From Metabacillus mangrovi (GTDB lineage: Bacteria > Bacillota > Bacilli > Bacillales > Bacillaceae): a stretch of DNA of 64,000 bases. The notes under the pieces were generated by a model that made no database searches, had not been told where the DNA came from, and saw only the letters and a list, made by a program, of their open reading frames with translations. Shown here one piece after another: positions 56,411-64,000 of this stretch. The position numbers and the translations under genes were made by a program. Within the stretch, counting starts at the first letter, position 1, and each line of letters begins with the position of its first letter. The stretch spans positions 62,001-126,000 of the forward strand of contig NZ_WMIB01000005.1 of NCBI RefSeq assembly GCF_009711125.1, written 5' to 3'.

Positions 56411-56466
56411 GGCGGTAAAACCAGCAACTTCCCTGACCAATGCAAAAAAATAAGCAGAGGGATTAT

Positions 56467-56532
56467 TGAATATTTATTCGAAATCCAGCAGTAAAATCAG
56501 TGCTGCTCCTCTTTTCCACGAATAAATATTCA
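56467..56532. promoter_or_regulatory. Two ARG-box-like sites upstream of rocD
   Basis: TGAATATTTATTCG (56467-56480) and CGAATAAATATTCA (56519-56532) each match TGAAT-N4-ATTCA at nine of ten positions, and are exact reverse complements of each other, 52 bp apart centre to centre (five helical turns). In B. subtilis AhrC activates roc genes from such sites; the role here is inferred. No clear sigma-54 promoter is visible before rocD. Confidence 0.6.
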
Positions 56533-56660
56533 CACCTTGAAGAGCATCCGGGATGCCGGAAATCCCTCCTATTGTCATCCGGACTTTCCTGAGATATTGT
56601 ATAGATAGGTGGTAATATTCGCACTATTGAAAGCGCTATTCTTTAAATGGAGGGATATAC

Positions 56661-57857
56661 ATGACGACTAAAACATCGCACGTAATTGAACAGACTGAAA
56701 AGTTCGGAGCCAACAACTATCATCCGCTTCCAATTGTCATTTCCAAAGCAGAAGGAGTCTGGGTGGAAGATCCTGAAGGAAACAAATACATGGATATGCT
56801 GAGTGCCTACTCCGCGGTCAACCAGGGGCACCGCCACCCGAAAATCATTCAGGCGCTGAAGGATCAGGCAGACCGCATCACGTTAACTTCACGTGCGTTT
56901 CACAATGACCAGCTGGGACCCTGGTACGAAAAAGTAGCCGCATTAACAAACAAGGATATGGTCCTTCCGATGAACACCGGTGCTGAAGCAGTTGAAACAG
57001 CGGTCAAGACGGCAAGACGCTGGGCTTACGACGTAAAAGGCGTGGTTTCTGACCAGGCGGAAATCATCGTCTGCGAGGAAAATTTCCATGGCCGCACCAT
57101 GACGGCTGTATCCATGTCATCAAGTGATGAATACAAGCGCGGCTTCGGACCGATGCTCCCGGGAATCAAGGTGATTCCATACAACGACCTGAAAGCCCTG
57201 GAAGCTGCCATCACACCAAACACGGCTGCGTTTATTGTAGAACCGATCCAAGGGGAAGCCGGCATAAACATACCAGATGAAGGCTATCTGTCCAGAGCAT
57301 CAGAAATCTGCAAAAATCAAAACGTTCTTTTCGTTGCTGATGAAATTCAGTGCGGCCTCGCCCGTTCAGGGAAAATGTTCGCATGCAGCTGGGAAGATGT
57401 GGAGCCGGACATGTACATTCTCGGAAAAGCACTCGGAGGAGGCGTTTTCCCGATTTCCTGTGTAGCTGCCAATAAAGACATTCTCGGTGTTTTCAACCCG
57501 GGCTCCCACGGTTCCACTTTTGGCGGAAACCCGCTCGCCTGTGCCGTCTCCATCGCTGCCCTGGATGTGCTGCTCGATGAAAAGCTGGCCGAACGGTCTC
57601 TCGAACTCGGAAACTACTTTCAGGAAAAACTGAAAGAGATTGATAACCCGGTGATTAAAGAAGTACGGGGCAAAGGGCTCTTCATCGGGGTAGAGCTTCA
57701 CGAAGAAGCGCGGCCTTACTGTGAAAAATTGAAAGAAGAAGGTTTATTGTGCAAGGAAACTCATGACACTGTCATCCGTTTCGCGCCGCCGCTTACAATC
57801 TCCAAAGACGATTTGGACTGGGCGATTGAAAAAGTATTTCACGTACTGTCTAAATAA
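56661..57857 (+). CDS. rocD: Ornithine aminotransferase
   Basis: 398 aa PLP enzyme (class III) converting ornithine to glutamate semialdehyde in arginine breakdown. Start [20 protein letters not shown]; cofactor-binding [20 protein letters not shown] near residue 100, [16 protein letters not shown], and the Schiff-base Lys in [14 protein letters not shown] near residue 255. The NNYHPLP block separates it from ArgD. SD GGAGGG seven bases before ATG. Single gene with its own terminator. Confidence 0.95.
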   Translation: MTTKTSHVIEQTEKFGANNYHPLPIVISKAEGVWVEDPEGNKYMDMLSAYSAVNQGHRHPKIIQALKDQADRITLTSRAFHNDQLGPWYEKVAALTNKDMVLPMNTGAEAVETAVKTARRWAYDVKGVVSDQAEIIVCEENFHGRTMTAVSMSSSDEYKRGFGPMLPGIKVIPYNDLKALEAAITPNTAAFIVEPIQGEAGINIPDEGYLSRASEICKNQNVLFVADEIQCGLARSGKMFACSWEDVEPDMYILGKALGGGVFPISCVAANKDILGVFNPGSHGSTFGGNPLACAVSIAALDVLLDEKLAERSLELGNYFQEKLKEIDNPVIKEVRGKGLFIGVELHEEARPYCEKLKEEGLLCKETHDTVIRFAPPLTISKDDLDWAIEKVFHVLSK

Positions 57858-57874
57858 GGCTAATCTGAATAACG

Positions 57875-57912
57875 AAAAACCCGGAAAGCTGCTGAGCATT
57901 CCGGGTTTTTTA
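57875..57912. terminator. Bidirectional terminator of rocD and yisK
   Basis: ACCCGGAA and TTCCGGGT around a 12-base loop, flanked by A5 and T6, between convergent genes. Confidence 0.9.
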
Positions 57913-57929
57913 TCGTTTTTGCAAGTTTA

Positions 57930-58832
57930 TCAATTCACTCCGTTTGACAATGTTCCGATCCCGCTTATACTGATTTCCACTACATCGCCTGACTTCAGAT
58001 ATCTTGGCGGATTAAAGCCTTTGCCGACACCGCTCGGGGTACCCGTCGCAATAAGGTCGCCCGGTTCAAGCGTTGTTCCCTGCGAGATGGTCGAAATGAT
58101 CGAGGAGATGGAGAAAATCATATCGGCTGTATGTCCGGACTGGCGGAGCTCGCCATTGACCCGCGTTTCCAGCTGAAGGTTTTGCGGGTCCGGTATCGCT
58201 GATTTATGTACAGCATAAGGTCCAAAAGGACAGGAAGTATCAAGGCTTTTCCCAAGCAGGAATTGTTTATGATTCGCCTGGAGGTTCCGTGCAGTAATGT
58301 CGTTCATAATGGAATAGCCAAAGACATAATCCATCGCTTCTTCCACCGGGATTTGCTTCCCTTTCTTGCCGATGATGACCGCAAGCTCTCCTTCGTAATC
58401 GAGCTCTTCAGTAAGATGAGTATGCGGGTCGATGAGATCTCCGTGGCCGATAACGGAAGTGGGAGCTTTTGAGAAAAGCATAACAAACTTCGGGATATCT
58501 GCTTCACTTCCCATTTCAATCGCATGGTCTCTGTAGTTCTTGCCGACACAGAAAATGTTTTTGGACGGCCTCGGAATTGGAGGAAGCAAATCCACATCTG
58601 CAAGGGAATAGACAAGTTCCTGATGATCATCTGACTTCTGCAATCTCTGCTCAAGCACTTGAGCCTGACTGATAAACTTTTCTCCTTCTTTTATACAGTC
58701 TTCAAGATTTGCAGGAATGGTTTCCATTTCAAAAAACTTTTTCTCAGCCCTCTGCAGATCAAAAATTTTCTCTTCTTCCTGAATCAGTCCGATAAATGTT
58801 CTTCCATTCAGACGTGCTGCTGCAAATTTCAT
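57930..58832 (-). CDS. yisK: Fumarylacetoacetate hydrolase-family protein
   Basis: 300 aa. The FAH fold is shown by IFCVGKNYRDHAIEMGSE near residue 95, the metal-binding EELDYEGELAVIIGK near 145, and VIATGTPSGVGKGF near the C terminus. B. subtilis YisK is an FAH-family protein with oxaloacetate decarboxylase activity that also affects cell shape by interaction with Mbl; those roles are only inferred here. ATG at 58832 with GGAGGG upstream. Confidence 0.9.
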   Translation of the reverse strand: MKFAAARLNGRTFIGLIQEEEKIFDLQRAEKKFFEMETIPANLEDCIKEGEKFISQAQVLEQRLQKSDDHQELVYSLADVDLLPPIPRPSKNIFCVGKNYRDHAIEMGSEADIPKFVMLFSKAPTSVIGHGDLIDPHTHLTEELDYEGELAVIIGKKGKQIPVEEAMDYVFGYSIMNDITARNLQANHKQFLLGKSLDTSCPFGPYAVHKSAIPDPQNLQLETRVNGELRQSGHTADMIFSISSIISTISQGTTLEPGDLIATGTPSGVGKGFNPPRYLKSGDVVEISISGIGTLSNGVN

Positions 58833-59054
58833 CCTAAACCCTCCATTGCGTTATAAAACGGCTTCTGACTTTTCCTCCCTGCCCTTTCCTCTCTGCATGG
58901 CTTCCCACGCAGACAGGCTTTTCAGACTGGCGGATAAGTAATCCCAAAGCCTTGTTCAATTAAAGATAGATCGACAGTACTTCCTACTAATCTTTTCGAC
59001 ATAAAAGTCCGGGATTCCTGCCGGTTCCTCCTTTGATCTATTTTTGCACAGGCA

Positions 59055-59876
59055 TCATAAACGAAAAGGAGCAAAGCCATCCTGGCTGATGCGGACATTC
59101 CGCCTGCCAAACACATGCTCAAACCGTGCCTTTTCCTGCACCAGCCGCTCGGGGTTGAACCAGTCTTCTTCCCCTAATCCTTCAAGCACCTGCAGGACTC
59201 CAAGCGAGGCTGATCGTTTTCCTCCTGCTCCGTCTCCGAGGAAAAAATCATCCAATGTAACAAGGTCTGCCGCCTGCTTCAGTTTTTCAGGAAATTCACT
59301 GGTAAAGGGAAGAAGGGGCGCCACGGCTGCCTGAACCGGAATTCCTGCTGATTTCAATTGGCGGAGTGCCTTCAGGCGGGCTGCAATCGGCGGGGACGAG
59401 GGGGCAAATGCACGCCTAATATCTTCCCGGTCCGTTTCGATGGTCATGCTGACCAATACGCTGCTGCCCAGTTTCCGAAAAAGGTCCTCATCTCTTTCTG
59501 AGAGCGGACTTCTAGTCTGAACAAACAGAAAGTCGGGAGGCTCCTCGGTCATTGCCTCCAGCAGTGTTCTTGTCACCTGCTCCTTCGCTTCTGTCCCCTG
59601 ATAAGGATCTGTGCTTGAGGACATAAAGATGCGGACAGGGCCTTTTTTCTTTGCCCGCAGCAGTTCCTTTTTCAATTGCTCTTTCCCGGCGGCCTTTATA
59701 TCGACCCATGTTCCCCACTCTTCCTTTCTGAACAGGGAGACCGGCAGCCTTCTTACGTAACAGTAGGAGCATCCAAACGCGCAGCCCGTATAAGGGTTCA
59801 GTGAATGAGAGTAATCGTTTAAAAATCCGCTCGTTTTGGTTAGCAGTGTCTTGGGAGTTTTCATGGAGATGTTCAT
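59055..59876 (-). CDS. Spore photoproduct lyase-like radical SAM protein
   Basis: 273 aa. Fe-S cluster motif C-x3-C-x2-C in GCAFGCSYCYVRR near residue 35, in a sequence otherwise like the SplB/Rv2578c group (SLNPYTGC; FMSSSTDPYQ; VSMTIETDREDIRRAFAP). It lacks the N-terminal part of true SplB (about 340 aa), so it is a shorter relative; DNA photoproduct repair cannot be assumed. ATG at 59876 with AAAGGAG nine bases before; the frame opens 11 codons earlier. Confidence 0.85.
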   Translation of the reverse strand: MNISMKTPKTLLTKTSGFLNDYSHSLNPYTGCAFGCSYCYVRRLPVSLFRKEEWGTWVDIKAAGKEQLKKELLRAKKKGPVRIFMSSSTDPYQGTEAKEQVTRTLLEAMTEEPPDFLFVQTRSPLSERDEDLFRKLGSSVLVSMTIETDREDIRRAFAPSSPPIAARLKALRQLKSAGIPVQAAVAPLLPFTSEFPEKLKQAADLVTLDDFFLGDGAGGKRSASLGVLQVLEGLGEEDWFNPERLVQEKARFEHVFGRRNVRISQDGFAPFRL

Positions 59877-60047
59877 GCTTCTCAACTCCTTTGTAACTTT
59901 ATGTAACATTTTAAGTTTTTTTATCGAAACTGGATATTATTTCATAATTCATTGTATAATGGATTTATCCATTTTTTAGGACAGGCTTTGCAACCGGTTT
60001 CGCAGCTCTGCTTGCTTTAAAAGTATCTTTTGAAAGTTGGAGAATAT

Positions 60048-60233
60048 ATGGCCTTCTTTAGTGAAATTGAATCCAAGAGAAAAAATCTGATCGATCTCGC
60101 CCAGAAACATGGTCTGAATGCTGATATCACTTTAAAATGCAGCCAGGAGCTGGATACGCTGCTTCTTCAGGAAATCAAACTGAGACACAGCAGGATTCAG
60201 AACGGCAGCTCACAGAAAGTGCAATCTTCCTGA
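60048..60233 (+). CDS. yisI: Spo0E-like aspartyl-phosphate phosphatase
   Basis: 61 aa. The Spo0E-family helical hairpin with the signature SQELD at residues 32-36. B. subtilis YisI, also near gerP, dephosphorylates Spo0A-P and delays sporulation. TTGGAG lies five bases before this ATG; the frame opens six codons earlier. It ends three bases from the convergent DUF418 gene. Confidence 0.88.
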   Translation: MAFFSEIESKRKNLIDLAQKHGLNADITLKCSQELDTLLLQEIKLRHSRIQNGSSQKVQSS

Positions 60234-60236
60234 CCA

Positions 60237-61394
60237 TTACCTTTTTTGATAGATAAACCATCTCCACCATCTTTCAGCCGGACCCTGCCTGTAATGCTTA
60301 AACCAGAGGCTGCTGACCGATGCCAGGAGAAGATATACGGTGATGCCTGCCAGGATGGCCTGAAGGGAAGACCATTTTCCGTACAGCCCGAGTCCGTATG
60401 AATAAAAGATCAGCGTGCACACGATGGACTGAAGCAGGTAGTTGGACATCGAGGCTCTCCCGGTGAGCGCTAAATACCTGTATATATGGAGTTCCGGAAA
60501 CCGGCTGACCGCGAGCAAAATGGCCGTAATATAAAAGAAGGACAGAAGCGGCCCCCCTGCAGACTGGTGAAGGTACATCCAAACACCGTCACCCGGCATG
60601 AACAAAGGCATGCTTTTAATTGCCAGGGCAGCAGGGCCGCTGACCGCAGCGATCGTCATCCATGTTCTGTACAGATGAAGAGGAGGTTTTTGCCCAAACC
60701 ATCCTTTTTTCATGGCATATCCTCCAAGTAAAAACATAGGAAGGATCGACAGCACTAAAAACGGTGCATTGACCGGATTGTTTACATAGAAATAATCATC
60801 AGCCCTTTGCTGCATAATTTCCCCAAAGCTTCCACTCTGATAAACCTCTGTAACAGGACTCAAAGAAGGTTCATGAACGGGAAAGCCCCCTGCCGCCCCG
60901 AGCAGAACAGCAAGTATTGCCGAAGGAACCGCAATCATCAGCACACCCCATACAGCAAGCGTGCCGGGGCTTCTCCGGACAAAAAGCATAAACAGCAGCC
61001 CGATCAGCGCATAGCTGATTAAAATATCGCCATGCCAGATCAGGAATGCGTGGACAGCGCCTATCATTAAAAGGCCCGTCAGCCGCCGTGCAAAATAGTG
61101 TTCCGCCGGCAGCCCCTTCTCTTCAAGCCTCCTGTAAAACATCACACCTCCCGCTCCAAAAAGAAACGCAAACAATGGATAAAAGCTCGCCTGTGCAAAG
61201 ACAAAAACAAGGATCTCTGCTGTCCTGTCCCCCCACTCATTACTGTGGACGATGGAGGGCCTGTATAAAACCGGCCCCGAGAAATCCAGTATGTTTACCA
61301 TTAAAATCCCAAACAAGGCAAACCCTCTTAAAACATCAAGGGAAAGGATCCGCCCGCCTTCCTGAATGGAGGCTGCTCTCTCCGCGTTTATCAC
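60237..61394 (-). CDS. DUF418-family membrane protein
   Basis: 385 aa with about ten hydrophobic segments. ILSLDVLRGFALFGILMVNI at residues 16-35 is the hallmark of the DUF418 (and heparan-acetyltransferase-like) N terminus; the C-terminal domain has SNYLLQSIVCTLIFY and GPAERWWRWF, also typical. Possibly an acyltransferase-like transmembrane enzyme; role unknown. Divergent from gerPA. Confidence 0.86.
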   Translation of the reverse strand: MINAERAASIQEGGRILSLDVLRGFALFGILMVNILDFSGPVLYRPSIVHSNEWGDRTAEILVFVFAQASFYPLFAFLFGAGGVMFYRRLEEKGLPAEHYFARRLTGLLMIGAVHAFLIWHGDILISYALIGLLFMLFVRRSPGTLAVWGVLMIAVPSAILAVLLGAAGGFPVHEPSLSPVTEVYQSGSFGEIMQQRADDYFYVNNPVNAPFLVLSILPMFLLGGYAMKKGWFGQKPPLHLYRTWMTIAAVSGPAALAIKSMPLFMPGDGVWMYLHQSAGGPLLSFFYITAILLAVSRFPELHIYRYLALTGRASMSNYLLQSIVCTLIFYSYGLGLYGKWSSLQAILAGITVYLLLASVSSLWFKHYRQGPAERWWRWFIYQKR

Positions 61395-61493
61395 AAGTTT
61401 CCGCCCCCATCATATGATGAAATAAATCCACTCTGTCTAAAATTCTACCTGTTCGGCCGCAGCTCTTCAAGAAAATGAAAAGGATGTTTCGCT

Positions 61494-61715
61494 ATGCCAG
61501 CAATTGTAGGGGTATTTAAAGTAAACAGTCTTGGAACCAGCAGCGTACTTCATATTGGAGATGTCTTTACGATTGCTCCAATCAGCAACGTCAAAACCTT
61601 TGCCGGTGCCGGCTCCTTCAATACAGGGGACGGGATGTCCATCTTCAACCAGAACAGCGTAACCAATACATTTGACCAGGATGTAGTGGATCAGCCGATT
61701 GCCGGCAATGCATAG
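61494..61715 (+). CDS. gerPA: Spore germination protein GerPA
   Basis: 73 aa. GerPA/GerPF-type fold: [11 protein letters not shown] at the start, [20 protein letters not shown] with SFNTGDG, and [14 protein letters not shown] at the end. The GerP proteins are made late in sporulation in the mother cell and let small germinants pass the coat. AAAAGGATG before the ATG. First gene of gerPA-PF. Confidence 0.92.
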   Translation: MPAIVGVFKVNSLGTSSVLHIGDVFTIAPISNVKTFAGAGSFNTGDGMSIFNQNSVTNTFDQDVVDQPIAGNA

Positions 61716-61726
61716 AGGTGAGCCAT

Positions 61727-61954
61727 TTGAATTTTTATATCAATCAGTCCATCTGCATTAATTACCTCCGTGTTGGAGCTGTTAATAACTCCTCTGTCCT
61801 TCAGATAGGAAGTGCCGGTTACATCAAGTCCCTCTCAAACCTGTACAATACAGGCGGATTCTTTGAAGCAGCTCCGCCTGCAACAAGAAGAGCCGAACTC
61901 TCCCAAGTGCTGTCCAGGCCCATCGTACCGCTTGCACCTCCGCCGTCAAGGTAA
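61727..61954 (+). CDS. gerPB: Spore germination protein GerPB
   Basis: 75 aa. MNFYINQSICINYLRVGAV with NSSVLQIGSAGYIKSLSNLYNTG is close to B. subtilis GerPB; the C terminus is Pro-rich (APPPSR). The TTG at 61727 has GAGGTGA upstream; a GTG at 61718 overlaps that SD. Confidence 0.92.
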   Translation: MNFYINQSICINYLRVGAVNNSSVLQIGSAGYIKSLSNLYNTGGFFEAAPPATRRAELSQVLSRPIVPLAPPPSR

Positions 61955-62029
61955 AAATAGGCATTCACCCAATGAAATCCCCCTGCATAGAATGCCGTAT
62001 CGAATGATCGGGATGCGAGGTGGATTGTC

Positions 62030-62644
62030 ATGTTTTACGGCAATGATACAGGAACCTATTTAAGGCAGCTTTGCGCATGCATTCAGTCACAGCAAAATAA
62101 GATTCAGCAGCTTGAAGGAATGATCCAGCAAATGTCGGCCGATCTGAAGGCATTGAAAGATAAGCCATCTACTACGATTGAAAAGATCGAATATAAATTT
62201 GACCAGCTGAAAGTTGAAACGCTTGAAGGGACGCTGAATATCGGACTGAATCCGACCGATCCGGAGCCGATCGAGAATTTTGAAGTCATTCAGAAAGGCC
62301 AGCAGGTCGGAAAACTGGAGCGGGAATACAGCGGAGAAACGTATTCGATGGCAGTGGATCAGCTGAACACCTATTTGAACGAAGAATGTGAACACATGCT
62401 GGAGGCTCAGGAGCAGCGGCATTCCAAAAAGCTGAATGAAGAGCAGCGGAGGATGGTCGTTGAGGATATCCGCAAGCAGATCGATACGAGGGTTCAGTAT
62501 TATATGAAAACCGCGAATTTCCATGAGGGCGATCCGGAAATCCAGGCCGACCAGATTGTACAGCGAATTAAAGAAGAGATCGCACAATCGGCCGATCATT
62601 TCATTAAATACCTCCCTGTAGAATTGAAAGGAGAACAGCCATGA
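62030..62644 (+). CDS. gerPC: Spore germination protein GerPC
   Basis: 204 aa, the longest of the operon. N-terminal coiled coil (QLCACIQSQQNKIQQLEGMIQQM), the central stretch KIEYKFDQLKVETLEGTLNIGLNP, and a helical C-terminal part (EEQRRMVVEDIRKQIDTRV). GAGGTGG six bases before ATG; the stop overlaps gerPD (ATGA). Confidence 0.92.
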   Translation: MFYGNDTGTYLRQLCACIQSQQNKIQQLEGMIQQMSADLKALKDKPSTTIEKIEYKFDQLKVETLEGTLNIGLNPTDPEPIENFEVIQKGQQVGKLEREYSGETYSMAVDQLNTYLNEECEHMLEAQEQRHSKKLNEEQRRMVVEDIRKQIDTRVQYYMKTANFHEGDPEIQADQIVQRIKEEIAQSADHFIKYLPVELKGEQP

Positions 62645-62817
62645 ATTTCACTGTTGTAAATAAAGATATTAACGTTGTATTTTGCAGGGTCGCTGCCGTT
62701 GCGACATCCTCGGTTTTTCTGATCGGGGATGTCAATACGGTCGGGGCATCCGCCGTATTTGATACACCTCCTGAATCATTGATCATCGGTCCTTTTGTAC
62801 CTTTGGCTCCGCAGTAA
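62641..62817 (+). CDS. gerPD: Spore germination protein GerPD
   Basis: 58 aa, MNFTVVNKDINVVFCRVAAV then SSVFLIGDVNTVGASAVFDTPPESLIIGPFVPL, the GerPD pattern. ATG overlaps the gerPC stop, and the stop lies two bases before gerPE. Translational coupling replaces a strong SD. Confidence 0.9.
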   Translation: MNFTVVNKDINVVFCRVAAVATSSVFLIGDVNTVGASAVFDTPPESLIIGPFVPLAPQ

Positions 62818-62819
62818 TC

Positions 62820-63227
62820 ATGTATAACCGCAATTCGATAGTGGATGCTGCCTATGTCAATTCGGTCGGGATTTCATCTGTTTTTAATATAGGGGATTCG
62901 AGGGAAATCCTCCCTAAGTCCAATGTCTTTGCCGTCCAGCGAGAAGCAGAGGTGTTCTATGATAACGAAGGGGATTTCAATCAGTATGATATTTTTAAGC
63001 TGCCTGTACCGCGCCCGATCAAAACGGAGAATGTCATTCCGTCCTATTACCATGAAAGACCTTTCATCCGGGCTAAATTTGTGAAGATCCTTGCCATTTC
63101 CACTGCAGCCGTTTTTCAGATCGGATCGACTGATCTGATTGAATCGGAGGCAAGGGTTAAGCATACCCGGCAAATCTACCGTCCTAAAGGAGTCCTTGAT
63201 CTGGAAGAACAATCGGGGCAGGACTGA
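62820..63227 (+). CDS. gerPE: Spore germination protein GerPE
   Basis: 135 aa. MYNRNSIVDAAYVNSVGISSVFNIGDS is the GerPE start, with a second related half (KFVKILAISTAAVFQIGSTDLIE), suggesting an internal repeat of the IGS/D motif seen in GerPB and PD. No clear SD; coupled to gerPD. Confidence 0.9.
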   Translation: MYNRNSIVDAAYVNSVGISSVFNIGDSREILPKSNVFAVQREAEVFYDNEGDFNQYDIFKLPVPRPIKTENVIPSYYHERPFIRAKFVKILAISTAAVFQIGSTDLIESEARVKHTRQIYRPKGVLDLEEQSGQD

Positions 63228-63267
63228 ATATACTGGTCATACGACTTAGGAATGAAGGATGTTTGCC

Positions 63268-63486
63268 ATGCCTGCCATCGTCGGCCCTATAAAAATCAAT
63301 ACTGTTTCCGGCGGAGTTGTTAACTTCGGTGATACCTTTTACCTCTCTCCCAAGAGTTCTTCCAAATCTGCTGCGGGTTCAGGCGGCGGGAATACAGGGG
63401 ACTTCTGGGTATTGACTAACGGAATCAGTGCGACCAATATGATCGACCCGGATGTTGCCGATCAGAATATTGTCGCCAATAATTAA
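63268..63486 (+). CDS. gerPF: Spore germination protein GerPF
   Basis: 72 aa, paralogue of GerPA: MPAIVGPIKIN, GDTFYLSPKSSSKSAAGSGGGNTGDF, and ATNMIDPDVADQNI at the end. The ATG at 63268 has AAGGATG eight bases upstream; an in-frame ATG at 63259 overlaps that SD. Last gene of the gerP operon, followed by a terminator. Confidence 0.92.
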   Translation: MPAIVGPIKINTVSGGVVNFGDTFYLSPKSSSKSAAGSGGGNTGDFWVLTNGISATNMIDPDVADQNIVANN

Positions 63487-63525
63487 AAGAAGAAGCATCG
63501 GACGGCCGCCGATGCTTCTTCTTGC
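63487..63525. terminator. Bidirectional terminator of gerPF and yisB
   Basis: AAGAAGAAGCATCGG and its complement, 15-bp stem, between convergent genes. Confidence 0.88.
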
Positions 63526-63534
63526 TGTAGCCGA

Positions 63535-63837
63535 TTATCTCTTTCCTTTTCGTTCATTGGACTTTCTCGTCTGGATCATCCTCGCAGCAGGCTGCTTCCG
63601 GATCCATTTAATGAACTTGGACAGCTTGGCATCACGCTGCAAATCTTCAATCGTTGAAAGTCTTGATGCGAGCTCCTCATTTGTATAAAGGGCATGGATC
63701 TGTTTGTGGCAGGGAATACATAAATCGGCCGTTGCCATAAAAGTGCCTCCCATTTCCCTGGGGACGAGATGATGAACGGTCAGCTCTGCGTCTGTTCTGC
63801 CGCAAAGCTCACATTTCCCTGTCATCTTTCTGCCCAT
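63535..63837 (-). CDS. yisB: HNH-type nuclease-like protein
   Basis: 100 aa. The HNH motif is clear: CELCGR, LTVHHLVPREMGG with the catalytic His pair, and CIPCHKQIHALY with the zinc cysteines. A basic tail (RKSNERKGKR) suggests nucleic-acid binding. Sits between sbcC and gerPF exactly as in B. subtilis; its role is not known. Confidence 0.9.
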   Translation of the reverse strand: MGRKMTGKCELCGRTDAELTVHHLVPREMGGTFMATADLCIPCHKQIHALYTNEELASRLSTIEDLQRDAKLSKFIKWIRKQPAARMIQTRKSNERKGKR

Positions 63838-63850
63838 AAAAAACCTCCCT

Positions 63851-64000
63851 TTACAGGATTTCGAGCGCTACCTCCGTACCTTTTCCCGCTGAATCAGCCG
63901 GGGTGACCACAAGCTTTCTGGCAAGGCGTGCCCGAAGCTCGGGAACATGGCTGATGACTCCGACTGATAAATTGTCACTATGAAGTTTTTCAAGGGCAGT
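63851..64000 (-). CDS. sbcC: Exonuclease subunit SbcC, C-terminal end (runs off the right edge)
   Basis: The stop is at 63851-63853 and the frame is open to the window edge (49 codons). The sequence ALEKLHSDNLSVGVISHVPE, then LRARLARKLVV, is the last part of the SbcC ABC-type ATPase, with the switch His in ISHV. With SbcD it forms the SbcCD nuclease for DNA hairpins and ends. yisB starts 13 bases further on. Confidence 0.9.
   Translation of the reverse strand, partial: TALEKLHSDNLSVGVISHVPELRARLARKLVVTPADSAGKGTEVALEIL

Noticed and set aside
57880-57929. tRNA-like hairpin after rocD
   Set aside because: A simple terminator stem with A and T runs on both sides.
58922-59122. 66-codon frame between yisK and the radical SAM gene
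   Set aside because: Overlaps the radical SAM gene on the same strand, out of frame, with no SD.

Overview
The window is a stretch of chromosome from an endospore-forming Bacillaceae bacterium. This rests on the six-gene gerP spore-coat operon, a Spo0E-like phosphatase, an S-box (SAM-I) riboswitch, Bacillus-type Shine-Dalgarno sites with frequent TTG/GTG starts, and gene order that follows the Bacillus subtilis arg, yit and yis neighbourhoods. The C30 carotenoid genes suggest a pigmented (yellow/orange/pink) member; the genus cannot be fixed from the sequence alone.

Layout. 1-6.2 kb: minus-strand arginine operon argC-argJ-argB-argD-carA-carB (carB runs off the left edge), with a good sigma-A promoter before argC and ARG-box-like palindromes before argC and carA. 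6.5-17.6 kb: yit block (yitW, yitV, yitU, two tiny genes, ipi, yitT, yitS, a tiny lysine-rich gene, a membrane protein, a chemoreceptor coupled to a BMP-family lipoprotein, yitL, yitK). 17.8-23.3 kb: SAM riboswitch followed by yitJ and cobalamin-dependent metH. 23.5-26.4 kb: a stress-type SDR, then a GntR/ABC transporter operon. 27-36.2 kb: maltodextrin locus (LacI regulator, membrane-anchored amylase, mdxG, mdxF, mdxE; divergent neopullulanase and esterase), without its own transporter ATPase. 36.2-40.8 kb: amino-acid permease, acetyltransferase, old-yellow-enzyme homologue and two 255-bp repeat elements. 40.8-52.7 kb: yisR, yisQ and a two-armed carotenoid locus: a rightward arm (CruF/DUF422, PlsC-type acyltransferase, CrtP-like oxidase) and a leftward operon (two CrtN-like desaturases and crtM, the yisP counterpart), with an MFS transporter, an orphan protein and a yisL paralogue between. 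52.9-64 kb: asnO, yisN-like, yisL, rocD, yisK, an SPL-type radical SAM protein, yisI, a DUF418 protein, gerPA-PF, yisB and the end of sbcC.

How the parts connect. Arginine synthesis (arg operon) and ornithine breakdown (rocD) lie about 50 kb apart and both have ARG-box-like palindromes upstream, fitting opposite control by an AhrC/ArgR-type regulator. YitJ supplies methyl-tetrahydrofolate and MetH uses it, under SAM-riboswitch feedback. The maltodextrin genes cover import, extracellular and intracellular cleavage, and regulation, with CcpA/LacI-type sites in the divergent promoter.

Intergenic regions carry several repeat families: a 21-bp-period array (11.8 kb), a 20-bp-period array (26.7 kb), MITE-like elements with terminal inverted repeats (13.1, 36.3, 39.3 kb), a GC-rich Bacillus-type repeat (55.6, 56.3 kb) and paired hairpins (6.3 kb). 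I see no tRNA, rRNA, CRISPR array, prophage or transposase gene.
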